Counted from the stretch's first letter, positions 41,877 to 50,794 are shown. The stretch: DNA of 64,000 nucleotides from Ferdinandcohnia salidurans (GCF_042680725.1 NZ_JBHUEK010000008.1:105451-169450); one strand, 5' to 3'. Program-made: numbers and translations. The notes: generated by a model from the letters alone, not told the origin.

Positions 41877-43496
41877 ATGATTACAGTTACAAATGTAGGT
41901 TTGCGTTACGGTGACCGCAAGCTTTTTGAAGATGTTAACATAAAATTTACACCGGGAAATTGTTATGGACTAATTGGAGCGAATGGTGCTGGAAAATCTA
42001 CCTTTCTAAAAATCCTTTCAGGTGAGATTGAGCCACAAACGGGTGACGTGCATATGACACCAGGTGAGCGCCTTGCATTCCTAAAACAAAACCACTTTGA
42101 ATATGAAGAACATGAAGTACTAAAAGTTGTGATTATGGGACATGCCCGTCTATATGAAGTGATGCAAGAAAAAGACGCAATCTATATGAAACCTGATTTC
42201 TCAGATGAGGACGGAATGAGAGCTGCTGAGCTTGAAGGTGAATTTGCTGAGTTAAATGGTTGGGAAGCTGAATCTGAAGCAGCCATTCTTTTAAAAGGTT
42301 TAGGGATCCCAGAAGAGCTTCATACGAAGAAAATGGCAGAATTAACAGGTTCTGAGAAAGTAAAAGTGTTATTAGCGCAAGCCTTATTTGGTAAGCCAGA
42401 TGTGCTTCTACTTGACGAGCCTACCAACAACCTGGATTTAAAAGCAATCCAGTGGCTAGAGGAATTTTTAATTAACTTTGAAAATACTGTAATTGTTGTA
42501 TCCCATGACCGTCATTTCTTAAATAAGGTATGTACGCACATGGCTGACCTCGATTATGGAAAAATCCAAATCTATGTTGGAAACTATGACTTCTGGTATG
42601 AATCAAGCCAGCTTGCTTCAAGAATGGCACAAGATGCAAACCGTAAAAAAGAAGAGAAAATAAAGGAACTTCAAGCATTTATTGCGCGATTTAGTGCTAA
42701 TGCATCAAAATCAAAACAAGCAACTTCTCGTAAAAAGCTTTTAGATAAAATTTCACTTGATGATATCAGGCCATCTTCTCGTCGTTATCCATTTGTTGGG
42801 TTTACGCCAGAGCGTGAAATTGGTAATGACTTACTACGTGTTGAAGGTCTTACAAAGACAATTGATGGTGTTAAGGTGCTTGATAATGTGAGTTTTATTA
42901 TAAACAAAGGCGACAAGCTTGCGTTTGTTGGTAAAAGTGAAATTGCGATTACAACATTATTCAAGATTTTAAATGGTGAAATGGAAGCAGATAGCGGTAC
43001 GTATAAATGGGGTGTAACAACATCACAAGCCTATTTCCCTAAGGACAACACGAGGTATTTTGATGGTAATGAGCCAACGTTAGTAGACTGGCTTCGTCAG
43101 TTCTCTCCAAATGATCAAAGTGAGAGTTTCCTACGAGGATTCTTAGGAAGAATGCTATTCTCCGGTGAAGAAGTATTGAAAAAGCCAAGCGTTCTATCTG
43201 GAGGGGAAAAAGTACGTTGCATGCTTTCAAAAATGATGCTAAGTGGAGCGAACGTGCTTGTGCTCGATGACCCAACAAACCATTTAGACCTTGAGTCTAT
43301 TACTGCTTTAAATAATGGATTAATTGCGTTCAAAGGATCCGTTTTATTTACATCACATGACCATCAGTTCGTTCAAACAATTGCGAACCGTATTATCGAA
43401 ATTACACCAAATGGTCTTGTTGATAAGCAAGTGTCATATGATGAATACCTTGAAAACACTGAGCTTCAAAAACAAGTAGAAGCGATGTATGCATAA
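41877..43496 (+). CDS. ykpA: ABC-F ATPase, YkpA type
   Basis: 539 aa from ATG at 41877 (GGAGG ten bases upstream; ATG 41859 contains that site's lead). Two ATPase domains joined by a short linker, no membrane segment. Domain 1: Walker A GANGAGKST, signature LTGSEK, Walker B LLLDEPTNNLD. Domain 2: the P-loop is degenerate, GKSEIAITT, while LSGGEK is intact and Walker B has Asp for the catalytic Glu (DDPTNHLD). This asymmetry is characteristic of the YkpA group, a ribosome-associated housekeeping ABC-F (with E. coli YbiT) rather than a resistance factor. Confidence 0.9.
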   Translation: MITVTNVGLRYGDRKLFEDVNIKFTPGNCYGLIGANGAGKSTFLKILSGEIEPQTGDVHMTPGERLAFLKQNHFEYEEHEVLKVVIMGHARLYEVMQEKDAIYMKPDFSDEDGMRAAELEGEFAELNGWEAESEAAILLKGLGIPEELHTKKMAELTGSEKVKVLLAQALFGKPDVLLLDEPTNNLDLKAIQWLEEFLINFENTVIVVSHDRHFLNKVCTHMADLDYGKIQIYVGNYDFWYESSQLASRMAQDANRKKEEKIKELQAFIARFSANASKSKQATSRKKLLDKISLDDIRPSSRRYPFVGFTPEREIGNDLLRVEGLTKTIDGVKVLDNVSFIINKGDKLAFVGKSEIAITTLFKILNGEMEADSGTYKWGVTTSQAYFPKDNTRYFDGNEPTLVDWLRQFSPNDQSESFLRGFLGRMLFSGEEVLKKPSVLSGGEKVRCMLSKMMLSGANVLVLDDPTNHLDLESITALNNGLIAFKGSVLFTSHDHQFVQTIANRIIEITPNGLVDKQVSYDEYLENTELQKQVEAMYA

Positions 43497-43502
43497 TCTG
43501 AT

Positions 43503-43537
43503 AAACCGTCTACCCTTATAGGGAGACGGTTTTTATG
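43503..43537 (+). terminator. Terminator of ykpA
   Basis: AACCGTCTACCC / GGGAGACGGTT with T5. Also faces the leftward gerP-type gene, whose stop lies in its tail. Confidence 0.85.
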
Positions 43538-43748
43538 TGTTGGAAATATTTGAGTCGACGCCATCTGGGTCAAAGGTATTGGATGTACTTACACCATTAT
43601 GGTTTGTTACATGGAAACCCGTATTGATTGACCCTGAGCCAGTAATTGTTTTACTGGTTGAAGTAGGAGAGACATAAAAGGAATTACCGGTGATGATAAC
43701 ACCCTCATTGCTGTTAATTTCAATCGGTCCTAAAAAGATAGAAGCCAT
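43533..43748 (-). CDS. GerPA/GerPF-family spore germination protein
   Basis: 71 aa from ATG at 43748, behind AAAGGTGG; an ATG at 43772 lacks a site. The pattern SIFLGPIEINSNEGVIITGNSFYVSPTSTSKT is that of the GerPA/GerPF family (PF10676-type), small proteins of the spore coat-cortex interface that help germinants reach the inner membrane. Here it stands alone, not in a gerPABCDEF operon, so it is a paralogue. Convergent with ykpA. Confidence 0.78.
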   Translation of the reverse strand: MASIFLGPIEINSNEGVIITGNSFYVSPTSTSKTITGSGSINTGFHVTNHNGVSTSNTFDPDGVDSNISNT

Positions 43749-43858
43749 ATGCTTTGCACCACCTTTATTCATCCTGGTAGTACTAGCATATGGCTCCTAT
43801 GGAAATGTGAAAGGTACAAACCCCTATAAATTCAAAAAGGATAAGCCGTTGTGGCTAA

Positions 43859-44044
43859 TCACTTCCCTAATAATGCCAAGATTCCTTTGAAAATTAGAAC
43901 AAATGAGAAGACGATCATCGTAAGAGCCCCAACAAGAGAAAAGACAGAATGAAGGCTGGTTAAGACGGTATCATATTCTGTTACCTTAATAAGGGCAAAA
44001 CCTGCTAATATACACGCCAAAAATAAAATAGCCAATTTATCCAC
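43859..44044 (-). CDS. Small membrane protein, 61 aa
   Basis: GTG start at 44044 with AAAGGAGGG about 11 bases upstream. Two hydrophobic helices (about 4-22 and 30-57) with short charged ends (KLAI..., KVTEYDT between). No family recognised. Single gene, about 110 bases upstream of the gerP-type gene on the same strand, so it may share a transcript. Likely a spore or membrane-stress peptide, but this is a guess. Confidence 0.6.
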   Translation of the reverse strand: MDKLAILFLACILAGFALIKVTEYDTVLTSLHSVFSLVGALTMIVFSFVLIFKGILALLGK

Positions 44045-44223
44045 GGTGATTTTTCCCTCCTTTACTTCATCATATGTCCCAATTGTGTAGAAAGTGAGGG
44101 AAACTTACGATGTACTACACATTTTTTCAAAATCAGGAATAAAAACGATTTTCTTGAATACAATGGTCATGTCGGAAAAAAAGTGAATAAAATTGAAGGT
44201 TAGAAAACGATAGGGTGGGAAAG

Positions 44224-44379
44224 ATGGCATTAGTTAAAAATTGTATTATTGTCGTACTGTTTGCGCTGTTAGTGGTGGGAATGATTTTACTTGGAGTAAG
44301 GACGATTGAGGCAAAGGGAAATCCAACAGTGATGAAGACAACAAATGAAATATATGTTGAAAAAACCGTTCATTTCTAG
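44224..44379 (+). CDS. Small single-helix membrane protein, 51 aa
   Basis: Too short for ordinary gene finders. ATG at 44224 follows GGGTGGG. One membrane helix (NCIIVVLFALLVVGMILLG, residues 6-24) after a short head, then GVRTIEAKGNPTVMKTTNEIYVEKTVHF. The stop codon lies in the loop-side arm of the gene's own terminator (44364-44399), a compact arrangement that supports a real gene. Function unknown. Confidence 0.55.
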   Translation: MALVKNCIIVVLFALLVVGMILLGVRTIEAKGNPTVMKTTNEIYVEKTVHF

Positions 44380-44399
44380 GGGAATGACGGTTTTTTTAT
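44364..44399 (+). terminator. Terminator overlapping the end of the 51-aa gene
   Basis: AACCGTTCATT / AATGACGGTT with one bulge and T7. Starts 16 bases before the end of the coding region. Confidence 0.8.
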
Positions 44400-44404
44400 T
44401 TGCT

Positions 44405-44440
44405 ATAAAAAAAGGAGGTCCAGTATATGGCCCCCCTTTT
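44405..44440 (-). terminator. Terminator of the SASP gene
   Basis: Leftward AAAGGGGGGCC / GGACCTCCTTT with two mismatches and T7. Confidence 0.65.
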
Positions 44441-44450
44441 AGGTAAATTG

Positions 44451-44645
44451 TTACTGTTGTGAACCATTTGTAAGTTGCTGTTGCGCCATTGCCACGAGGC
44501 GTTTCGTCATCTCGCCTCCAACGGAGCCGTTCGCACGTGCGGTCGTATCTGCACCAAGCTGAACTCCAAACTCATTGGCGATTTCTTCTTTCATTTGATC
44601 TAGAGCATTTTCGCTACCAGGAACCAATAGTTTGTTTCTTGCCAT
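44451..44645 (-). CDS. Alpha/beta-type small acid-soluble spore protein
   Basis: 64 aa. Both signature motifs are present: the germination protease site region NEFGVQLGAD and the DNA-binding segment ANGSVGGEMTKRLV. These proteins coat spore DNA and are digested at outgrowth. The N-terminus MARNKLLVPGSENALDQMK and length match SspD, but the family is multi-copy so no symbol is assigned. ATG 44645 follows GGGAGTGAT. An inverted repeat TGAGTAA/TTACTCA lies 35 bases upstream; I could not place a clear sigma-G promoter. Confidence 0.95.
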   Translation of the reverse strand: MARNKLLVPGSENALDQMKEEIANEFGVQLGADTTARANGSVGGEMTKRLVAMAQQQLTNGSQQ

Positions 44646-44745
44646 GATACATCACTCCCGACAGAAAGTTTTTTGAGTAACCAAACGATTACTCATTCTT
44701 AACTTCCCACGTAATGTGATAATCATGCTTGGAAATGTGGACCAA

Positions 44746-45678
44746 TTATTCAACCTTTAAGCTTTCTTCCTCTAGTTTCTCCATTTCTGCCTTCATCCAT
44801 GTTGGGTCCAACTTTTCACCGATAAATACCAAAGTAGGCTTATAATTCATAAGCTCTTTTAAGTAAATGGGCGTTCCATAGGAGTATTGGAATAAATAAG
44901 TGTTATTCGAATGGGTAAACTTTAAATAGCCCTTAATTCGGTAAATTGTTTCAGGCATCTTTCTGAGCCATTCTTCAAATAAATCGAGATCAAGTGCATT
45001 TGAAAATGTATGCACATATGTTTTAAGCTTCAAATCGAGATGTACATGTGCTCGCTCATGTGGTTTTCGTTCAGCTTTTTTAATTGTACGGAGATCATCA
45101 AGCTTCACAGCTGCATGCTTTGTTAACAGGCTTCGTGCCTCGCTGTTAATGGATTGAATTTCAAAAATTATTTGTCCTTGTTCCATCTCAGACAACTGGT
45201 CGATTTTATTAAGTAACAGCACATCCGCATGATGAATCTGTTCACGTAAAAGCATTTGTAATTGAGGACTTAAGGAATCTCTTTCTTTCCAACGGTTCAC
45301 ATCAATTAGTGTAACGATCGATTGTACAAATAATTGATCAGCAAAAAGCGGTGACATACATGCGTCAAGCACTTCAATTGGATGAGCAACACCCGTTGTT
45401 TCAATATAGATGGCATCTAAGTCATAATCCTGTAGTAGTCCTTGCAAATGGACCTCAAGCTGGCCTTGAATTGTACAGCAAACACAGCCATTTAACAGCT
45501 CCTTAAGTGGGGTGTTTTCTGTAACACCATTCGAATCAATCGAAACCTGACCTAATTCGTTCATAACAACCGCAACTTTTCGACCTAATTGCTTTTCTTG
45601 AGTAAGAATATTTTGTAATAAAGTGGTTTTACCACTTCCTAAAAATCCAGATAAAATAAAAACCTCAACTTTTTCCAT
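44746..45678 (-). CDS. CobW/COG0523 metallochaperone GTPase
   Basis: 310 aa G3E GTPase. P-loop GFLGSGKTT (11-19), metal motif NGCVCC (Cys65, Cys67, Cys68), switch ETTG, and the guanine motif NKID. A C-terminal CobW_C domain (about 215-305) carries His-rich HERAHVHLDL. Members load Zn or other metals into target enzymes when metal is scarce. No Zur-type box is obvious upstream, so the metal is unassigned. ATG 45678 has GGAG 9-10 bases upstream. Confidence 0.88.
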   Translation of the reverse strand: MEKVEVFILSGFLGSGKTTLLQNILTQEKQLGRKVAVVMNELGQVSIDSNGVTENTPLKELLNGCVCCTIQGQLEVHLQGLLQDYDLDAIYIETTGVAHPIEVLDACMSPLFADQLFVQSIVTLIDVNRWKERDSLSPQLQMLLREQIHHADVLLLNKIDQLSEMEQGQIIFEIQSINSEARSLLTKHAAVKLDDLRTIKKAERKPHERAHVHLDLKLKTYVHTFSNALDLDLFEEWLRKMPETIYRIKGYLKFTHSNNTYLFQYSYGTPIYLKELMNYKPTLVFIGEKLDPTWMKAEMEKLEEESLKVE

Positions 45679-45783
45679 AAAAACTCCTCATTCTTAATAG
45701 TCCCTTTTGTTATCAAAGGTGAATAACCTCTATTATAGCGAAAAATTGCTTATAGGGAAAAGTAGGAACCTTGTTACTAGGAT

Positions 45784-45813
45784 TTGACAGAAAATAAGGA
45801 TCAATAATATACT
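45784..45813 (+). promoter_or_regulatory. Promoter of the VmlR-like ABC-F gene
   Basis: TTGACA (45784-45789) and TATACT (45808-45813), 18-base spacer. The start near 45820 gives a leader of about 200 bases. Confidence 0.75.
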
Positions 45814-45842
45814 TAACCTAACAAAATTCGAAAGGAATGGGT

Positions 45843-46019
45843 AAGGGGCAATGGATAACTAATCTTATTTTCGTACCGATTTTTCAATAACGAAAAACGT
45901 GTATCTAGAGAATAGGATTCGTATGCCCATTTCCATGTCCTTTTGTACAATAAAATTGTACGTTTATTTGTAATGGGAAAAATACGTCCTTTCTAGATAC
46001 ATTCTAGGGAGGTTTTTTT
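45843..46019 (+). promoter_or_regulatory. Attenuator-type leader of the ABC-F gene
   Basis: Begins with a tiny reading frame, ATG GAT AAC TAA (45851-45862), behind AAGGGG. GTATCTAGA (45901-45909) and AGGA (45914-45917) can pair with TCCT/TCTAGATAC (45987-46000). The competing hairpin CCTTTCTAG (45988-45996) / CTAGGGAGG (46004-46012) has T7 behind it and buries the Shine-Dalgarno; ATG follows at once. A GTACAAT/ATTGTAC hairpin (45945-45961) lies between. The mutually exclusive structures look like termination/antitermination. This and the promoter are what the 340-base gap 45679-46019 holds. Confidence 0.7.
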
Positions 46020-47708
46020 ATGACGATTTTAAAAATGAGCGGGGTTCAAAAAAGTTACGGAGATAAGATGATCCTAAATCATATTGAATGTACGATTCAA
46101 AGAGGAGACCGAATTGGGATTGTCGGAGATAATGGCGCTGGCAAGACAACGTTAGCAAACATCATAACCGGGAAAATTAAAATTGATAAAGGGTCAATTG
46201 ACATGCCTTCTGGCCCGATTTCAATCGGATATGTAAAACAGGCTGCTGAAGCAGCCTATGACGAACTCGAGGAAGCGGCTATTTCCGGGGTGATATTGGA
46301 ACAAACGAGTCAACTTGGGTTAATGAAGGTACACACTTGGGACCAAGATAGAGCAGTACATTTAAGTGGTGGAGAGAAAACAAAGCTATCCCTTGCTAAA
46401 GTATGGTCATCTTCGTCTGAGCTTCTAATACTTGATGAACCGACAAACCATCTTGATTTAAAAGGAGTGGAATGGCTGATTGAGGAAATGAAGGCTTATC
46501 AGGGGGCCATTCTTGTTATTTCACATGACCGATATTTTCTTGATCAAACGGTTAGTCAAATTTTGGAGATTGAGGACGGCAACTCTTTAGTTTATCAAGG
46601 GAATTATACGAATTACTATGAGGAGAAGGAACGGTTGTATCAAAGCCAGCTCCATCAATACGACATGCAGCAAAAGCATAAAGAAAAAATTGAAAACCAA
46701 ATGAGTAATTTGCAAAATTGGTCAGATAAAGCACATCGTCAATCGACGAAACAAGAAGGTTTTAAGGAATTCTATCGGGTTAAAGCAAAGAAAATGGATA
46801 AACAAATGAAGTCCAAAATGAAACGGCTTGAAAAAGAGCTTGAGAAGAATAAAGTTGAAAAGCCGAAGGAAAAGGATGAGCTGCAATTTCACTTCAAACA
46901 AAGTAAAAAGAGAGGAAAACGAATCGTTGAAGTGAAAAATGGAGAAATCAAATTTGGAGAAAGGGTCTTGTTTCAGAATAGCCATTTTTATGTGAAGTAT
47001 GGGGAAAGAATTGGTATTCTTGGTGAAAATGGATGTGGGAAGACGACCTTGCTTCGCATAATAATGGGGGAGGAACGGCTTTCAAGAGGGGAGTTATGGA
47101 AAAGTAATTCCTTGAAAATCGGTTATCTGTCACAAGATGTGATAGACATAGATGAAGCGAAGACAACTCTTGAATATCTTGGTGTTACCGGTAGAGATGA
47201 GATAAGTGAAGCAAGAACGTTATTTGCAAACATCGGGTTTCATGCAGATAAAATCAAACAGCCCATCTCTACATTAAGCTTTGGGGAACGAACGAGAATT
47301 AAGCTTGTTAAACTTTTGTTAGATGAAGTTGATATACTGATATTAGATGAACCAACCAACCATCTAGACCTTGCAAGTCGGGAATCACTAGAAAAAATGT
47401 TGCAGTCTTTTGAAGGTACAATTCTAACGGTTTCCCATGATCACTATTTCCTAAAAAAAATGTGTGATAAACTATTTGTTTTTGACAATCATGTCATTAA
47501 AAGAGTGGAAATGGGACTAGAAGAATATCAACAAAAAATTCATCAAGAACCTAAGGCAATTCAAAACAAGGAAGAAGAAAAGCTACTAATTGAAAATGAA
47601 ATAAGTGCAACAATCGGCCAATTGTCTACATTGTCAAAGGATGACCCTCAATACGAGGAACTAGACAAAAAACTATTCGCATTAATGAAAAAGAAAAGAG
47701 AGCTATGA
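46020..47708 (+). CDS. ABC-F ribosomal protection protein, VmlR-like
   Basis: 562 aa, two ATPase domains without membrane segments. Domain 1: Walker A GDNGAGKT (36-43), LSGGEK (115-120), LDEPTNHLD. The inter-domain linker (about 196-285) is long and basic with NWSDKAHRQSTKQEGFKE, as in the VmlR/Vga/Lsa antibiotic-resistance ABC-Fs, where its tip reaches the peptidyl-transferase centre. Domain 2: GENGCGKT (335-342), LSFGER, LDEPTNHLD. A charged C-terminal extension follows. Resistance to lincosamides, streptogramin A or pleuromutilins is the family role; the exact drug set is inferred. The gene has its own regulatory leader. Confidence 0.85.
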   Translation: MTILKMSGVQKSYGDKMILNHIECTIQRGDRIGIVGDNGAGKTTLANIITGKIKIDKGSIDMPSGPISIGYVKQAAEAAYDELEEAAISGVILEQTSQLGLMKVHTWDQDRAVHLSGGEKTKLSLAKVWSSSSELLILDEPTNHLDLKGVEWLIEEMKAYQGAILVISHDRYFLDQTVSQILEIEDGNSLVYQGNYTNYYEEKERLYQSQLHQYDMQQKHKEKIENQMSNLQNWSDKAHRQSTKQEGFKEFYRVKAKKMDKQMKSKMKRLEKELEKNKVEKPKEKDELQFHFKQSKKRGKRIVEVKNGEIKFGERVLFQNSHFYVKYGERIGILGENGCGKTTLLRIIMGEERLSRGELWKSNSLKIGYLSQDVIDIDEAKTTLEYLGVTGRDEISEARTLFANIGFHADKIKQPISTLSFGERTRIKLVKLLLDEVDILILDEPTNHLDLASRESLEKMLQSFEGTILTVSHDHYFLKKMCDKLFVFDNHVIKRVEMGLEEYQQKIHQEPKAIQNKEEEKLLIENEISATIGQLSTLSKDDPQYEELDKKLFALMKKKREL

Positions 47709-47712
47709 GGAG

Positions 47713-47752
47713 AAAAAAAGTTCAGTGTCCTCAACACTGAACTTTTTCTTGT
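47713..47752. terminator. Bidirectional terminator between ABC-F and TRAP genes
   Basis: AAAAAGTTCAGTGT / ACACTGAACTTTTT, a 14-bp perfect stem flanked by A and T runs. Confidence 0.95.
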
Positions 47753-47753
47753 T

Positions 47754-49682
47754 TTAAGCACCTTTTTCGAGTGGCGTGAATTGGATCTGGCGCTTTTTTT
47801 GAAGTGTAAACACCACTATGAATAAAAGAATGCCGATACCACTGAATATAACATGAGGATATATGAGCAATAGTCCACTTGTGATTAATAGCATGCGTTC
47901 TACTGTAGTCGTGCCCTGTTTAAGCCAGCCAATGACACCTGCGCTTAGTGCAAGAACACCTATAACTGCGGTAAAGAATGAAACAAAAATTTCAATAGGT
48001 GAACCATCTAGCAACAATGCAGGTTCTAATACAAACATAAATGGAACGATGAAGCCCACTAAACCAAGACGAACCGCTTCTAACCCGACTTGGTTTGGGT
48101 TGCTATCGGCAATTCCAGCAGCGGCATAAGCTGCGACTGCAACAGGTGGTGTAATTGCTGAAAAAATAGAGAAATAAACAATAAATAAATGGGCAGCCAT
48201 TAATGAAACACCTAATTCCATTAAAGCTGGAGCAGCTAACATTGCCGTCAAAATATAGGCAGCAGCTACCGGCATTCCCATTCCTAAAATAATGCAAATG
48301 AGCATCACTAGAATCAAGGTTGGAAGGAGCATACCTTCAGTTAGGCCAAGGACAACACTCGTTAATTTACCACCAAGTCCCGTTGACATGAAACCTGAAA
48401 TGACTAGCCCAGCAGCTGCACATGCTGTTGTTACTGGGATAGAGGATCTTGCACCATCAACCATCGCTTCAAAAATTTGCTTAACACCCATTCGGTTTTT
48501 TTTACGAAACCAGCTCACTACGATGATGGCTATTACACCGTAAAAACCAGTGCTAGATGCGCTATAGCCATTTAAAAGAAAGAAGAGTAAGATAACCAAC
48601 GGGATAAAATAATACCATCCTTCTTTTAACACATTTGAAACTTTAGGAATGTCTTCTTTATTCGCCTTTGGTAAATCTAATCTTATTGCCTCAAAATGAA
48701 CCATCGCAAGCAATGAAGTATAGTAGAGTATACCAGGAATAATGGCAGCAATAACGATCGATATATACGGAATCTGAGTAATGGCTGCCATTAAAAAGGC
48801 AGAGGACCCCATAATCGGAGGTAAGATACTACCACCAGTCGATGCAGCTGCCTCAACTGCTGCCGCAAATGTTGGTTTGTATCCGGACCGCCTACTCACA
48901 GGAATCGTAAATGAGCCTGTTGTTACAACATTTGCTGTTGGGCTTCCAGAAATCATGCCAAAAAACGCACTTGCAATGACTGCCACCTTGGCTGCTCCAC
49001 CACGTGTTCTTCCAGCTAAAGCGGACGACAATTGAAAGAAGAACTCACCCGCACCAGCCTTTTGTAAAAACGCTCCAAACAGTAAAAACATATACACGAA
49101 TGATGCGGCAACCGCAATGGGTGAACCCCAAAGGCCGTTAAAACTATAAGCTAAATCTTCAACTACTTCAGAAAATGAAAATTCCCGATGCCAAATGAGT
49201 CCTCCTAAATGATGGCCCCACAGTGCATAACTGATTCCAATTAACACGATGATGACGATTGGCATTCCAATTGTGCGGCGGGCTGCTTCGATACTTAATA
49301 TGATAAATACGAAGCCAACAAAAATATCCAAAGAGGACAATGGGTCGACAATGGGAATCCGTTCCGAAATTCGTTCTGCATGGATGTAAAAATAGATTCC
49401 GGCACCTAAGGCTAAAAATGAACAAATATAGTCAGGGACTGTCGGTGTTGCACTTGTTCCGCTTTGTTTTGAAAAACTATAATACAAAAAGGTCAAGATT
49501 AAAATGAGAGATAGATGAGTTGCCAACAGTTGAATCAGATCTAATTTTCCCAAAACAACAGACACAATTTGGAATAGTGATAAGATGAACGCAATACTTA
49601 TAAAAAATTTAAAAGCGGGACCTGACAAGTCACGCTTTTCACCTTCAGAAAAGGCCCTAGTTATATAATTTATAATGCCCAT
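47754..49682 (-). CDS. TRAP transporter fused permease (DctQ-DctM, TAXI type)
   Basis: 642 aa with about 17 membrane helices: a four-helix DctQ-like part (about 20-160), then the large DctM part (about 170-560) with GMISGSPTANVVTTGSFTIP and GSILPPIMGSSAF, the conserved fusion-permease motifs. A C-terminal pair of helices ends the protein. Such permeases use ion gradients plus an extracytoplasmic binding protein. It follows the TAXI protein gene by 24 bases and completes the nadC-TAXI-TRAP operon read leftward. Confidence 0.92.
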   Translation of the reverse strand: MGIINYITRAFSEGEKRDLSGPAFKFFISIAFILSLFQIVSVVLGKLDLIQLLATHLSLILILTFLYYSFSKQSGTSATPTVPDYICSFLALGAGIYFYIHAERISERIPIVDPLSSLDIFVGFVFIILSIEAARRTIGMPIVIIVLIGISYALWGHHLGGLIWHREFSFSEVVEDLAYSFNGLWGSPIAVAASFVYMFLLFGAFLQKAGAGEFFFQLSSALAGRTRGGAAKVAVIASAFFGMISGSPTANVVTTGSFTIPVSRRSGYKPTFAAAVEAAASTGGSILPPIMGSSAFLMAAITQIPYISIVIAAIIPGILYYTSLLAMVHFEAIRLDLPKANKEDIPKVSNVLKEGWYYFIPLVILLFFLLNGYSASSTGFYGVIAIIVVSWFRKKNRMGVKQIFEAMVDGARSSIPVTTACAAAGLVISGFMSTGLGGKLTSVVLGLTEGMLLPTLILVMLICIILGMGMPVAAAYILTAMLAAPALMELGVSLMAAHLFIVYFSIFSAITPPVAVAAYAAAGIADSNPNQVGLEAVRLGLVGFIVPFMFVLEPALLLDGSPIEIFVSFFTAVIGVLALSAGVIGWLKQGTTTVERMLLITSGLLLIYPHVIFSGIGILLFIVVFTLQKKRQIQFTPLEKGA

Positions 49683-49706
49683 TACCTTGGGAACTCCCTT
49701 CTAAAT

Positions 49707-50714
49707 TTAATGAATTAGTCCTTTTTCTTTGAAAAATTTCTTAGCACCAGGATGAAGAGGGACCTTCCCAACTTTGCTAAAGTTTTCGTCTGATAGCTTC
49801 TTAAATTCCTTATGGACCGTGCCTAGATATTCAACATTTTCATAGATAGCCTTTGTAACGCGATACACTTCTTCCTCAGAAACATCCTTGTGAACAATTA
49901 AAATAGCAGGGGTATATAGGGTGTGTATATCTTGGTTTAAAAAATCATAACTCCCTGCTGGAATTGTACCTAGCTCCATTCCTAGCTTATCTGCTACATC
50001 TTGAAGTATTTCTTGGTCCATCGAAATAAATTTCATGTCATTTGTGACGGCCGCTTCTAAAATATCACTGGATGGAACGGATACTGCATCTCCGGTAGTA
50101 TCGATTCGGTTATCTCCCATCAATTCAAACGTTTTTGAACCACTTAAATGATCAACAGAACCACCCCAAGATGCAATGTCTTTATAGGTTACATCGTATT
50201 CTTGTAAAATCGACCGTGTAATAATTTCACCCGCAGAGCCTCTTTGGTCAACTGCTAGCCGCATCGGTGCTTTCTTTTCAATCACCTCGGCTAGTGAATC
50301 AAATTCCACGTCAGCTCGCGCGATTAATTGATAATAGTTAGCAGGAATCACCACACTGATCGCACGTATATCCGGATAGGCCTCTTTATAAGGTTCTGTT
50401 CCACTGAATGCTGCATAAGCTGTCATAGCGTAGGAGATTCCATAAGGAACCGTGTTTGTGCCAACACTAGCCGGATTCTCAACAATTCCGCCAGGCTCAA
50501 CCGTAATAAGTGAACCTTTATTTTCACGACGAATCGACTCGGCGATACCTTCTGTAAAAACAGACCATGCGCCTCCTGTCCGTCCGCCAATAATAGTCGT
50601 TCGAATATCGCCTGTATCAGCGACAGACACCGCACCAACTTTATTCAAGCAACCTGCTAGAAGAATACTACTAATTAAAAGTAAGAAAGAATAAATCCAA
50701 TTTTTTTTTGACAT
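49707..50714 (-). CDS. TAXI-family TRAP solute-binding lipoprotein
   Basis: 335 aa. Lipoprotein signal with lipobox LAGC (Cys22). TAXI features: GRTGGAWSVFTEGIAESI, a G-x-x-x-x-NP segment, VDQRGSAGE and the LDRL-like GGSVDHLSGSKTFELM. Delivers the ligand to the fused TRAP permease. TAXI ligands are known mostly as dicarboxylates or glutamate; the adjacent nadC suggests a pyridine dicarboxylate such as quinolinate. The gene is separated from nadC by an 80-base gap with a perfect long hairpin. Confidence 0.9.
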   Translation of the reverse strand: MSKKNWIYSFLLLISSILLAGCLNKVGAVSVADTGDIRTTIIGGRTGGAWSVFTEGIAESIRRENKGSLITVEPGGIVENPASVGTNTVPYGISYAMTAYAAFSGTEPYKEAYPDIRAISVVIPANYYQLIARADVEFDSLAEVIEKKAPMRLAVDQRGSAGEIITRSILQEYDVTYKDIASWGGSVDHLSGSKTFELMGDNRIDTTGDAVSVPSSDILEAAVTNDMKFISMDQEILQDVADKLGMELGTIPAGSYDFLNQDIHTLYTPAILIVHKDVSEEEVYRVTKAIYENVEYLGTVHKEFKKLSDENFSKVGKVPLHPGAKKFFKEKGLIH

Positions 50715-50734
50715 TCACATTTACCCCCAAAGGT

Positions 50735-50791
50735 TATGCTACCCGAGTTCCACCCGAACTTTTAACAAGTCAGATGTACTCGGGTAGCATA
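50735..50791. promoter_or_regulatory. Intergenic hairpin between nadC and the TAXI gene
   Basis: Perfect 13-bp arms TATGCTACCCGAG (50735-50747) and CTCGGGTAGCATA (50779-50791) with a 31-base loop. No T run, so not a plain terminator. An mRNA processing or stability element between operon genes is likely. Confidence 0.6.
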
Positions 50792-50794
50792 CCA

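Noticed and set aside
44646..44740. Sigma-G promoter of the SASP gene
   Set aside because: Expected biologically, but I could not place a convincing -35/-10 pair, so it is not listed.
45679..46019. Zur operator upstream of the CobW gene
   Set aside because: No match to the Zur palindrome was seen; the GTACAAT/ATTGTAC inverted repeat belongs to the ABC-F leader on the other strand.
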